This document shows positions 18,785-25,663 of a stretch of DNA of 47,448 bases, in pieces. Position 1 is the stretch's first letter. Each line of letters begins with the position of its first letter. The translations under genes were made by a program, and so were the position numbers. A model generated the notes under the pieces. That model saw only the letters and a program-made list of their open reading frames with translations, did no database searches and had not been told where the DNA came from. The DNA is from an uncultured Paracoccaceae bacterium (lineage in GTDB: Bacteria > Pseudomonadota > Alphaproteobacteria > Rhodobacterales > Rhodobacteraceae). Where the stretch lies: assembly GCA_913061275.1 (NCBI GenBank), contig CAJXSR010000025.1, positions 1 through 47,448 of the forward strand, in the 5' to 3' direction.

Positions 18785-18906
18785 CCAGCCGACTGCCAAC
18801 ACCCATTTCCAGACGACAAAGAGCAAATACATTGCTTCTATTTTTGTGACCTCATCTTACTAAAAATATTTCTAATAAATGTATTCATCATGCATAGGAA
18901 GAAACG

Positions 18907-18938
18907 CCCTACCATGGCGCCACGGCTCCATGGTAGGG
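18907..18938. other. Perfect 11-bp inverted repeat after the otn operon
   Basis: CCCTACCATGG and CCATGGTAGGG flank a 10-nt loop about 125 bp after otnI. No T-tract follows on either strand. It may be a factor-assisted terminator or an orphaned operator. Confidence 0.45.
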
Positions 18939-18991
18939 ACAGATACGCGTCTTCCAGTTACACCCCATGACCGATATGACAGGAATCCGAG

Positions 18992-19333
18992 ATGTTTTTT
19001 GCCCCGTGCCGTCGGGGTCCTGTGAATATTCAAATTGCGACAAGGCCATATATGTCATATCGCCATGGTATGGCGTGCGGGTCGAACGGGACCCCCAGGT
19101 ATATATCCCCCTGCGAGACGATCGATACAGATAATGCCGTGATCATGGATGTTGAGGCCACGCGGTCCGTTCGCCAATCCGAGGTCGGGGCAGTCAAAAC
19201 CATGATTGACCGAGTGCAAAAGGTGCACGATCTTATGCCCGAACGCCTCATCGCCGGTACAACCTATGGTTCAGGCCCGATGTTGGATTGGTTGGTCGAG
19301 CTACTAATAAAAAAGGTTGGCACGCAAAAATAA
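18992..19333 (+). pseudogene. IS1182-type transposase fragment
   Basis: The open frame contains about 55 residues of a DDE transposase: TIDTDNAVIMDVEATRSVR, VGAVKTMIDRVQKVHDLMP, then ERLIAGTTYGSGPMLDWLV. This is the part around the second catalytic Asp of IS1182/IS5-like transposases (the usual DxxYGS reads GTTYGS here). Upstream of about 19122 and downstream of about 19297 the sequence no longer fits the family, and the end runs into an AT-rich terminator. It is a dead remnant and lacks inverted ends. Confidence 0.75.
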
Positions 19334-19345
19334 TGCGTGCCAACC
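19306..19345 (-). terminator. Rho-independent terminator of the DUF1127/cuckoo RNA transcript
   Basis: On the minus strand, GGTTGGCACGCA pairs perfectly with TGCGTGCCAACC over a 7-nt loop, followed immediately by TTTTTT. It lies about 115 bp after the second DUF1127 gene and defines the 3' end of the small RNA region. Confidence 0.85.
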
Positions 19346-19450
19346 GATAGAACGAGCTCCGAGTAGAATTCTCGTCTAGTAAGGCGCCAGGTAACTCTGG
19401 GAGGAGCGAGTCTGGTACCGTCTAATCCCGCGCCTACACCAGCGCGGTAT
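19346..19450 (-). ncRNA. Probable cuckoo-type (CcsR-like) small RNA in the DUF1127 3' UTR
   Basis: On the minus strand the loop of a hairpin (19383-19419; CCAG-ACTC pairing with GAGT...CTGG) exposes GCTCCTCCCA, including the anti-Shine-Dalgarno CTCCTCCC. In Rhodobacterales, cuckoo RNAs with a CCUCCUCCC loop are processed from transcripts of DUF1127 genes (CcsR RNAs of Rhodobacter sphaeroides). Position, loop motif and the strong terminator all match that arrangement. A second small stem (CCGCGC/GCGCGG, 19428-19447) lies just after the gene. Such RNAs act in stress responses by base-pairing with purine-rich targets. The first base of the nonamer is G rather than C. Confidence 0.7.
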
Positions 19451-19458
19451 TTCGTTTT

Positions 19459-19725
19459 TTAGAGACCATCATATTCGTAGGTAATTAACATACGGGCATG
19501 GTCCCTTATGTCCTTGCGCAGCACGCCTATGTGTTCAAGTTGCTCATCAGAGTAAGCAGTCAACGCGGACGCCATCCGACCAATCCGCATAGCCAACATG
19601 ATACGAGTTGTCGCCTCTGAGATTTTTTGGGCCAGCGACCCTATGCATGCTTTGGTTGCTGTCAAAACTTCATTCAAATGAATTCCGATAGATGCGCCGC
19701 TTAAAACGTTTCCAGATTGTTTCAT
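19459..19725 (-). CDS. DUF1127 domain protein (second of two)
   Basis: An 88-residue protein whose C-terminal third matches the DUF1127 pattern: ALTAYSDEQLEHIGVLRKDI, then a short basic tail. The N-terminal part is a predicted amphipathic helix region. It overlaps the upstream DUF1127 gene by 4 bp (ATGA). Proteins of this kind in alphaproteobacteria are small, Arg-rich and linked to RNA binding or stress and phosphate metabolism; no specific role can be given here. Confidence 0.7.
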   Translation of the reverse strand: MKQSGNVLSGASIGIHLNEVLTATKACIGSLAQKISEATTRIMLAMRIGRMASALTAYSDEQLEHIGVLRKDIRDHARMLITYEYDGL

Positions 19726-19961
19726 TTGGCGCCTACTTTCATGGCTTCTTCTTTCGCCAATTTAGCTATGTTCGACCTTGAGGTACCCATATCTGCTAGA
19801 TCGCGATCTGAAAGTGCGGACAACTTTTTATACGTTTCCTTATATCGCGCCCTACGCTGCTGATAGATCGTTTCAGCATCCTTTAATGCAACCCACCACA
19901 CACGAAGATGGTTGAAAGCTGTAATTGACAATTGGTTACTTTGTGAAATTGCTTTTAACAT
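19722..19961 (-). CDS. DUF1127 domain protein (first of two)
   Basis: About 79 residues from ATG 19961, which has GAGAG about 10 nt upstream. The frame is open back to an ATG at 20114, but that would place the start inside the divergent LysR gene and leave no promoter. The C-terminal YKKLSALSDRDLADMGTSRS is a clear DUF1127 motif. It is head of a two-gene unit ending in the cuckoo-like RNA. The N-terminal helix (LKAISQSNQLSITAFNHLRV) resembles extended members of the family. Confidence 0.68.
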   Translation of the reverse strand: MLKAISQSNQLSITAFNHLRVWWVALKDAETIYQQRRARYKETYKKLSALSDRDLADMGTSRSNIAKLAKEEAMKVGAK

Positions 19962-20112
19962 TTGTTTGCCGCTCTCGTGATTGTAATAGTTATTCTGTGC
20001 TTCGAAATAATATTTAGCGCTAACGGTGACAGCTCTCAATGGGTCGAATACGCATAGGGGCTTTTCCAAATTCGCATAGGTTGGAGCGCTAAATTTAGTA
20101 TAGTGTGTGCAC

Positions 20113-20733
20113 ATGGATATTTCGTCTCAATTGCTTTTGTTCGTAAAGGTTGTAGACTTGGGCAGCTTCTCCGCTGTCTCGAGATCAAGTGGCCAAACTC
20201 CATCGGCTGTCAGCAAACAAATTAGTCAACTAGAAGATCATGTTGGACGGCGCTTGTTGCACCGTACACGGACTGGGGTTGTAGTCAGCGAAGATGGAGC
20301 AGAATTTTATAAGAAATGCTGCGCAGTTGCAGAAAAATACCAAGAAGCAACGGATCACATAACCAATTTTGATCCTGAGCCTAATGGCTTGTTGCGCATT
20401 GCATCAAGTGTAGCGTTTGGTAAGTTTCAGCTCATCGCAGCCTTACCAGACTTTCTGGCAAAACATCCGAAAATCACAGTATCACTCGAACTTACAGATC
20501 GCCACGTCGACATCGAAGAAGAACAATTTGATATAGCGATTAGTTTTGCTGAACAACTGACCAATCCTAACATGATAGCCCGTAAGATTATGCGTAACGA
20601 ACGTGTTTTGTGCGCTTCACCCGATTTTATCTCGCAACACGGCATGCCAGGGTCATTTCAAAATTTGGAACAGTTCAATTGGCATTGTCAGATTAAACCT
20701 AAGGGGCGGCACAATCATGCTCAAGAGGTTTAA
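20113..20733 (+). pseudogene. Truncated LysR family regulator
   Basis: The N-terminal winged helix is intact (SQLLLFVKVVDLGSFSAVSR, SAVSKQISQLEDHVGRRLL), and the first effector subdomain follows through CASPDFISQHG. The frame then switches to unrelated sequence (GRHNHAQEV) and stops at about 206 residues, where the family is near 300. The second half of the effector domain is missing and the thiBPQ leader begins at once, so a deletion or rearrangement joined them. It may still bind DNA but probably cannot respond to a ligand. ATG 20113 is used; GTG 20107 is an alternative. Confidence 0.75.
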
Positions 20734-20770
20734 CTTGCCCCTGTCTTTAATCCGATATAACTACGTCGCA

Positions 20771-20852
20771 CCTCGGGGGGCCTAACAAGGCTGAGATGCG
20801 TAATGCGGACCCGTAGAACCTGAACCGGTTAAGACCGGCGGAGGGAAGGTTT
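20771..20852 (+). promoter_or_regulatory. TPP riboswitch (THI element)
   Basis: Conserved core blocks are in order: CCTCGGGGGGCC (P1/P2), CTGAGATGCG, GGACCCGTAGAACCTGAACC, then GGTTAAGACCGGCGGAGGGA. These are the thiamine diphosphate aptamer elements. It ends about 48 bp before thiB, so bound TPP most likely blocks translation or transcription of thiBPQ. Confidence 0.93.
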
Positions 20853-20899
20853 AGCATTCACGCTATCCCCCAATCCGCCAGTTGCATTTGGAGGATACG

Positions 20900-21889
20900 A
20901 TGCTAAAAACCACTTATCTACCAGCTGTTGCGGGACTTGCCCTTTGTGCCACAGGTGCATCGGCCGAGACCCCAGTGCTGCAAGTTATGACATACGACAG
21001 TTTTGTTACAGAATGGGGCCCAGGCCCTGCGATTGAGACTGCTTTTGAAGCAGAATGTGCCTGCGATCTGCAGTTTGTGGGTGCTGGCGACGGTGCTGCA
21101 CTGCTTGCACGTTTACAGTTGGAAGGGCCACAAACTGATGCGGATGTTGTCTTGGGTTTGGATACAAACCTGATAGTAGCAGCGCGAAAAACAGGGCTTT
21201 TTGCCCCACACGGCGTGGATGCAGAACTCAGCTTACCCGTTGCATGGGCTGATGCTGAATTTCTACCCTTCGATTGGGGTTATTTTGCCTTTGTTGGCAA
21301 TAAGGGTGCTGCTGCACCAACATCATTGCGGTCCTTAGCTGATAGCGATATCAAAATCGTTATCCAAGATCCGCGCTCATCCACCCCTGGTTTGGGGTTA
21401 CTGATGTGGGTCAAGACGGCCTATGATGATCAAGCGGCTGGCCTTTGGGCTGATCTGGCTGACAACATTGTCACCGTCACTCCGGGCTGGTCCGAGGCAT
21501 ACGGCATGTTCCTTGAAGGTGAAGCTGATGCAGTTCTGTCCTACACGACATCCCCAGCTTATCATTTGATTGCCGAAGAAGACGATAGTAAGACAGCATG
21601 GGGCTTCGACGAAGGTCACTACATGCAGGTTGAAGTTGCAGGTAAAGTTGCAGGCACAGATCAGTCCGAACTGGCAGACAAATTCATGGCTTTTATGCTC
21701 TCTGATGCGTTCCAAGGGGTGATCCCGACGACAAATTGGATGTATCCTTCGGTAACACCTGACAGTGGCTTGCCTGCGGGTTTTGAAACGCTTCATACAC
21801 CTGCAACGGCTCTGCTGTTGTCGCCTACAGATGCAGCTAATATGCGTGACGTAGCGCTGGACGAATGGCGCACAGCCCTATCCAAATAA
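20900..21889 (+). CDS. thiB: Thiamine ABC transporter substrate-binding protein
   Basis: Periplasmic thiamine/TPP receptor, 329 residues. A Sec signal peptide (hydrophobic core LPAVAGLALCATG, cleavage after ASA) is followed by TPVLQVMTYDSFVTEWGPGP, a typical ThiB N terminus; VIQDPRSSTPGLGLLMWVKT near residue 155 and SYTTSPAYH near 215 are family landmarks. ATG 20900 has GGAGG 5 nt upstream. A TPP riboswitch precedes it, which fixes the substrate assignment. Confidence 0.95.
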   Translation: MLKTTYLPAVAGLALCATGASAETPVLQVMTYDSFVTEWGPGPAIETAFEAECACDLQFVGAGDGAALLARLQLEGPQTDADVVLGLDTNLIVAARKTGLFAPHGVDAELSLPVAWADAEFLPFDWGYFAFVGNKGAAAPTSLRSLADSDIKIVIQDPRSSTPGLGLLMWVKTAYDDQAAGLWADLADNIVTVTPGWSEAYGMFLEGEADAVLSYTTSPAYHLIAEEDDSKTAWGFDEGHYMQVEVAGKVAGTDQSELADKFMAFMLSDAFQGVIPTTNWMYPSVTPDSGLPAGFETLHTPATALLLSPTDAANMRDVALDEWRTALSK

Positions 21890-23394
21890 TCTCCCGTTGG
21901 CCCAGTGCTGCTGCGGCAGCACTGGTGCTAATGTTGTCTCTCGGGACGCTGGGTGCAGTTGCGTGGCGTGCTGAATGGGGCAGCGGTTTAGCCTCATCTG
22001 ATTGGGCGGCAATTCGGTTTACCATCCTTCAAGCATTTCTCTCTGCTGTTATCAGCGTTATTGTGGCGATCCCTGTTGCGCGCGCACTTGCGCGTCGTCG
22101 CTTTGTCGGGCGGCAGGTGTTGATCACACTGCTAGGGGCACCTTTCTTATTGCCAGTAATTGTTGCAGTCTTAGGTCTGCTGGCTGTGTTTGGTCGAGGG
22201 GGTATTTTTAATGACGGCCTGGCAATACTTGGCTTTGAACCTATTTCAATCTTTGGAATACATGGTGTTATTTTAGCACATGTTTTCTTTAACTTACCGC
22301 TTGCTATCCGTTTTATACTGCAAGGTTGGCTCAGCATTCCAGCCGAGCGGTTTCGGTTGGCTGCTACACTGAACGTACCTATTGGACGATTGCTGGAATG
22401 GCCGATGTTGCGTGCTGTGGTGCCGAGCACGTTCCTTGTTGTCTTCCTAATTTGCCTAACAAGCTTTGCTGTAGCACTCACAATGGGTGGCGGCCCACGT
22501 GCAACAACGGTGGAGTTGGCAATCTATCAGGCACTACGATTTGATTTTGATCTCGGTCGTGCGGCTTTGTTGGCCTGCATCCAATTTGCGCTTTGCATTG
22601 GCGCTGCCCTTCTGGCTTGGCGCGCCACAGGAAATGACCCTATGGGCTCTGGCTTGGATCGTATCGTCCAACGCTGGGATCTGGGGAGGTCAACCGTTGA
22701 TTATGGGATGATCGGGATAGCAGCATTGTTCTTGCTGGTGCCATTGGGGATGGTGGTGATTAATGGCCTTCCTGGAATGTTCGATTTGCCAGAAACAATT
22801 TGGATGGCTGCATTGCGGTCGGTCTTAGTGGCTTTGGGATCTGCATCGCTGTGTATCATTATGTCGTTGGCGCTAGCCCTACGCGGTGGCGCCTTAGTTG
22901 CAGTGATTGGCGTGTTACCGTTGGCGGCATCGGGCCTTGTGGTCGGCACGGGTGCATTCCTACTGGTGTTCCCGTTCGTCCGTCCATCAGATGTAGCACT
23001 GATCATTACGATGTTGGTGAACGCAACACTGGCCTTGCCATTCGCACTACGATCAATTGCCCCAGCTGTTGCACAGGTATCGGCCGATTATGGTCGCTTG
23101 GCCACATCTCTTGATATGCGCGGGTGGACTTGGGTGCGCTTAATTGTGCTATCACGTATCCGCCGCCCGCTGGGCTTCGCCGCAGGTATAGCGGTTGCGT
23201 TGTCCATGGGTGATTTGGGTGTTATCGCATTGTTTGCGGGACAAGCAGAAGAAACACTACCGCTGGCAATGTACCGGCTAATGGGTTCATACCAGATGGA
23301 TGCCGCGGCCAGTGCCGCATTGGTTCTCTTAACTATCAGTCTGCTGCTGTTCTGGATTTGTGATCAAGGAGGTCGCACCGATGCTGACATGTAA
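21865..23394 (+). CDS. thiP: Thiamine ABC transporter permease
   Basis: Integral membrane protein of 509 residues with about 12 helices in two tandem permease halves, as in ThiP. Each half carries an EAA-like loop; the first is near FRLAATLNVPIGRLLEWPML and the second near YGRLATSLDMRGWTWVRLIV. It begins inside the last 25 bp of thiB and overlaps thiQ by 14 bp, so the three genes are translated together. Confidence 0.93.
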   Translation: MAHSPIQIISRWPSAAAAALVLMLSLGTLGAVAWRAEWGSGLASSDWAAIRFTILQAFLSAVISVIVAIPVARALARRRFVGRQVLITLLGAPFLLPVIVAVLGLLAVFGRGGIFNDGLAILGFEPISIFGIHGVILAHVFFNLPLAIRFILQGWLSIPAERFRLAATLNVPIGRLLEWPMLRAVVPSTFLVVFLICLTSFAVALTMGGGPRATTVELAIYQALRFDFDLGRAALLACIQFALCIGAALLAWRATGNDPMGSGLDRIVQRWDLGRSTVDYGMIGIAALFLLVPLGMVVINGLPGMFDLPETIWMAALRSVLVALGSASLCIIMSLALALRGGALVAVIGVLPLAASGLVVGTGAFLLVFPFVRPSDVALIITMLVNATLALPFALRSIAPAVAQVSADYGRLATSLDMRGWTWVRLIVLSRIRRPLGFAAGIAVALSMGDLGVIALFAGQAEETLPLAMYRLMGSYQMDAAASAALVLLTISLLLFWICDQGGRTDADM

Positions 23395-24088
23395 AGGTTT
23401 GGAATTGCGACAGGGATCGTTTTCGCTGACGGCGGATGTGACGTTCGATAGCGGTCAGATTATCGCATTGATTGGCCCTTCGGGGGCGGGAAAGTCCACA
23501 CTACTCGCTGCCATCGCAGGCTTCCTGAAACCTGTAGCGGGCCAAATCTCATGGGGCACTCAGGATTTAACGGATTTACCACCAGGTGCGCGTCCAATGA
23601 GTATGTTGTTTCAGGATAACAACCTGTTTCCGCATTTGACAGCTGCGCAGAATGTTGGTCTAGGTTTGCGACCTGATCTGCGCCTATCGAAAGATGAACA
23701 GAAAACGGTGGAGGCCGCGTTGACGGACGTGGGATTAGAAGGTTTAGGTCTACGTAAGCCAAGCGCATTATCTGGCGGACAACAAAGTCGTGTTGCTCTG
23801 GCACGTGTATTGATCGCAGGCCACCCTTTGGTCTTGCTGGACGAACCTTTTTCCACGCTTGGCCCCGCGCTAAAAGATGAGATGCTGGTTTTGGTAAAAG
23901 ACAAACTTATCGCGACAGATAAGACTGTACTAATGGTGACCCATGATCCTGCGGATGCCAGACGGATTGCGGATCAGGCTGCACTTGTTGCTGATGGTTT
24001 TGTGGCAGCACCGGTCAAAACAGATGTTCTTTTGGACAATCCCCCATCAGCCTTGGCCGCCTATCTGGGCACTGTCAGAATAAGCTGA
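23381..24088 (+). CDS. thiQ: Thiamine ABC transporter ATP-binding protein
   Basis: ABC ATPase of 235 residues. It has the Walker A GPSGAGKST near residue 33, Q-loop in LFQDNNLFPH, signature LSGGQQSRVALAR near 129, Walker B VLLDEPFSTLGP near 150 and the H-loop VMVTHDPADA. ATG 23381 has AAGGAGG 8 nt upstream. It energises thiamine uptake by ThiBP. Confidence 0.95.
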   Translation: MLTCKGLELRQGSFSLTADVTFDSGQIIALIGPSGAGKSTLLAAIAGFLKPVAGQISWGTQDLTDLPPGARPMSMLFQDNNLFPHLTAAQNVGLGLRPDLRLSKDEQKTVEAALTDVGLEGLGLRKPSALSGGQQSRVALARVLIAGHPLVLLDEPFSTLGPALKDEMLVLVKDKLIATDKTVLMVTHDPADARRIADQAALVADGFVAAPVKTDVLLDNPPSALAAYLGTVRIS

Positions 24089-24734
24089 TTTGCTATGACA
24101 AACAGCAGTTTTGGGTTAATTTCGAGTAATAAGTGGTTGGTTATTTGCCAAGGATTATAACAAGCAGTCTAAATCTGTAATTATATTCGAGAAATTAAGA
24201 TCCCAACTCCATTTAATCTAACAATGTCTTTAGTTGATTTGCGGCGAATGTACTTGATGCGAATGGCCGCTTTGTGGGAATCAACTTATAAACTGGAATT
24301 TATAGCGAACGTCTGCTTTCCTAAAAGATTAAAGTGTTGCGCTCACCAGTTGAAACCACCGCCCATAGTTATCAAGTCAGCTAACGGCACATGAGTTCAT
24401 GTTACTGCGGCACAACTTCTCCAAAGCAGCCATTGGTACGTTATGCAGCTACCACGCGCAGATATATTACCACTTTAATCACGAGAGACATTTGGAAACC
24501 AGACACTCCATCAAGCAATAACGTGCAACTGCTCTCACGGAGTGGTTCAATTTCTGTGTAACATGATGTTGAACCTGACGTGCCTTTTGAGGTGTGCTCA
24601 AGTTTGTCTGACAACACCCTTGCGGCGTCCGCATTGACGCATATGTCCATTTTGTTAAAATGCGGTACAACAAAGTGGTATTGGAATATGAAAATTAAGG
24701 AAATTCGCATTCATCCAAGATTGATTGCCCTTAA
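24089..24734. other. Decayed intergenic DNA after thiQ
   Basis: No intact gene. It holds the second copies of the 29-bp block (24359-24387) and of TTTGTCTGACAACACC (near 24603) seen at 11.0-11.2 kb. A minus-strand frame at 24441-24710 matches nothing familiar. Base composition drops toward the AT-rich level of the downstream locus. Confidence 0.45.
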
Positions 24735-24946
24735 GGCAAAATCAATGAAGCACAGCACCAGTTGGATGTAAAAGGGCATTTAGTTGCAGAACATAAAGCC
24801 ATCTTAGGTGAAATCCGCGAGCGCTATGAAACTCTGAATAATAAAGTGATAAATGAAGTAAAAAATGCCGAATAACACGGACGCCACGTCACTGATCTCG
24901 AGAAAAATATAAGGCTTTGGTTGGATGGTCTTGGTAAGATAATATG
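24735..24946 (+). pseudogene. Broken small coiled-coil protein gene
   Basis: Codons from about 24735 read GKINEAQHQLDVKGHLVAEH and on through AILGEIRERYETLNNKV to an in-frame TAA near 24872. In the same frame after that stop the sequence continues HGRHVTDLEKNIRLWLDGLG. The continuity of helical, charged sequence across the stop, and the lack of a start codon at the 5' end, indicate a gene inactivated by a nonsense change and 5' loss. Family not recognised. Confidence 0.5.
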
Positions 24947-25030
24947 ATTACATAAATGAAAGCTTTACACAACAAAACAAGAAGAACAAAGTATTAGAAT
25001 ATAACTTACTAGAATAGGATTATTTTTTTA

Positions 25031-25645
25031 ATGAGAATACTATTAGCAGATGATCACGATCTTGTTCGAGAAACTCTTTCCGCTTATTTAGAAAAAGAAG
25101 ACGGATTTACTGTCGCACAGGCAAATGACCTTGCGCAAACAAAACGCGCTATGGAGACTCATGAACCTTTCGATCTAATACTTCTTGATTATGAAATGCC
25201 AGGTATGAATGGTTTAGATGGGCTTCTAAGCATAATGAAAACTGCAGGTCGTAAACCAGTTGCGCTGATTTCAGGGACCGCAAACAAAAGTATTGCTGAA
25301 AAAGCATTGGAATTAGGTGCTGCAGGGTTTTTACCTAAATCTATGGCAGCCTCATCATTGATTAATGCCGTGAAATTTATGGCTATGGGTGAGAAATATG
25401 CACCTTTGGACTTTATGACCAGTGAAGATGAGGTACCGGATCACCCTCTTAGACAGCAACTTAGCGAAAGAGAGTTGCAGGTTTTATCTGGCTTATGCCA
25501 AGGACTAGCAAATAAGGAAATTGCACGTGAAATTGACTTAAAAGAAGTGACAGTCAAACTTCACGTTAAAACCTTATGCCGAAAATTGGATGCAAAAAAT
25601 CGCACACACGCAGCAATGATTGCAAAGGACGCTGGTCTATTTTGA
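25031..25645 (+). CDS. LuxR/NarL-type response regulator
   Basis: A two-domain regulator of 204 residues. The receiver domain has the acidic pair Asp7-Asp8, phospho-acceptor Asp53 in LILLDYEMPGMNG, and the conserved Lys in FLPKSMA near 105. The C-terminal GerE helix-turn-helix runs from LSERELQVLSGLCQGLANKE to AKNRTHAAMIAKDAGLF. No kinase is adjacent; the nearest is the hybrid kinase at 34.7-37.2 kb in the same locus, whose HPt domain is the natural phosphate donor. I infer that it binds the recurrent 14-bp palindrome upstream of the alg and secretion genes. No such site is seen before its own start. Confidence 0.9.
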   Translation: MRILLADDHDLVRETLSAYLEKEDGFTVAQANDLAQTKRAMETHEPFDLILLDYEMPGMNGLDGLLSIMKTAGRKPVALISGTANKSIAEKALELGAAGFLPKSMAASSLINAVKFMAMGEKYAPLDFMTSEDEVPDHPLRQQLSERELQVLSGLCQGLANKEIAREIDLKEVTVKLHVKTLCRKLDAKNRTHAAMIAKDAGLF

Positions 25646-25663
25646 CCACCGCCATTATTGAGA

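Noticed and set aside
19428-19460. Plus-strand terminator (CCGCGC/GCGCGG followed by a T-rich tract)
   Set aside because: Only 6 bp of stem and no plus-strand gene that needs it; better explained as part of the minus-strand DUF1127 3' UTR.
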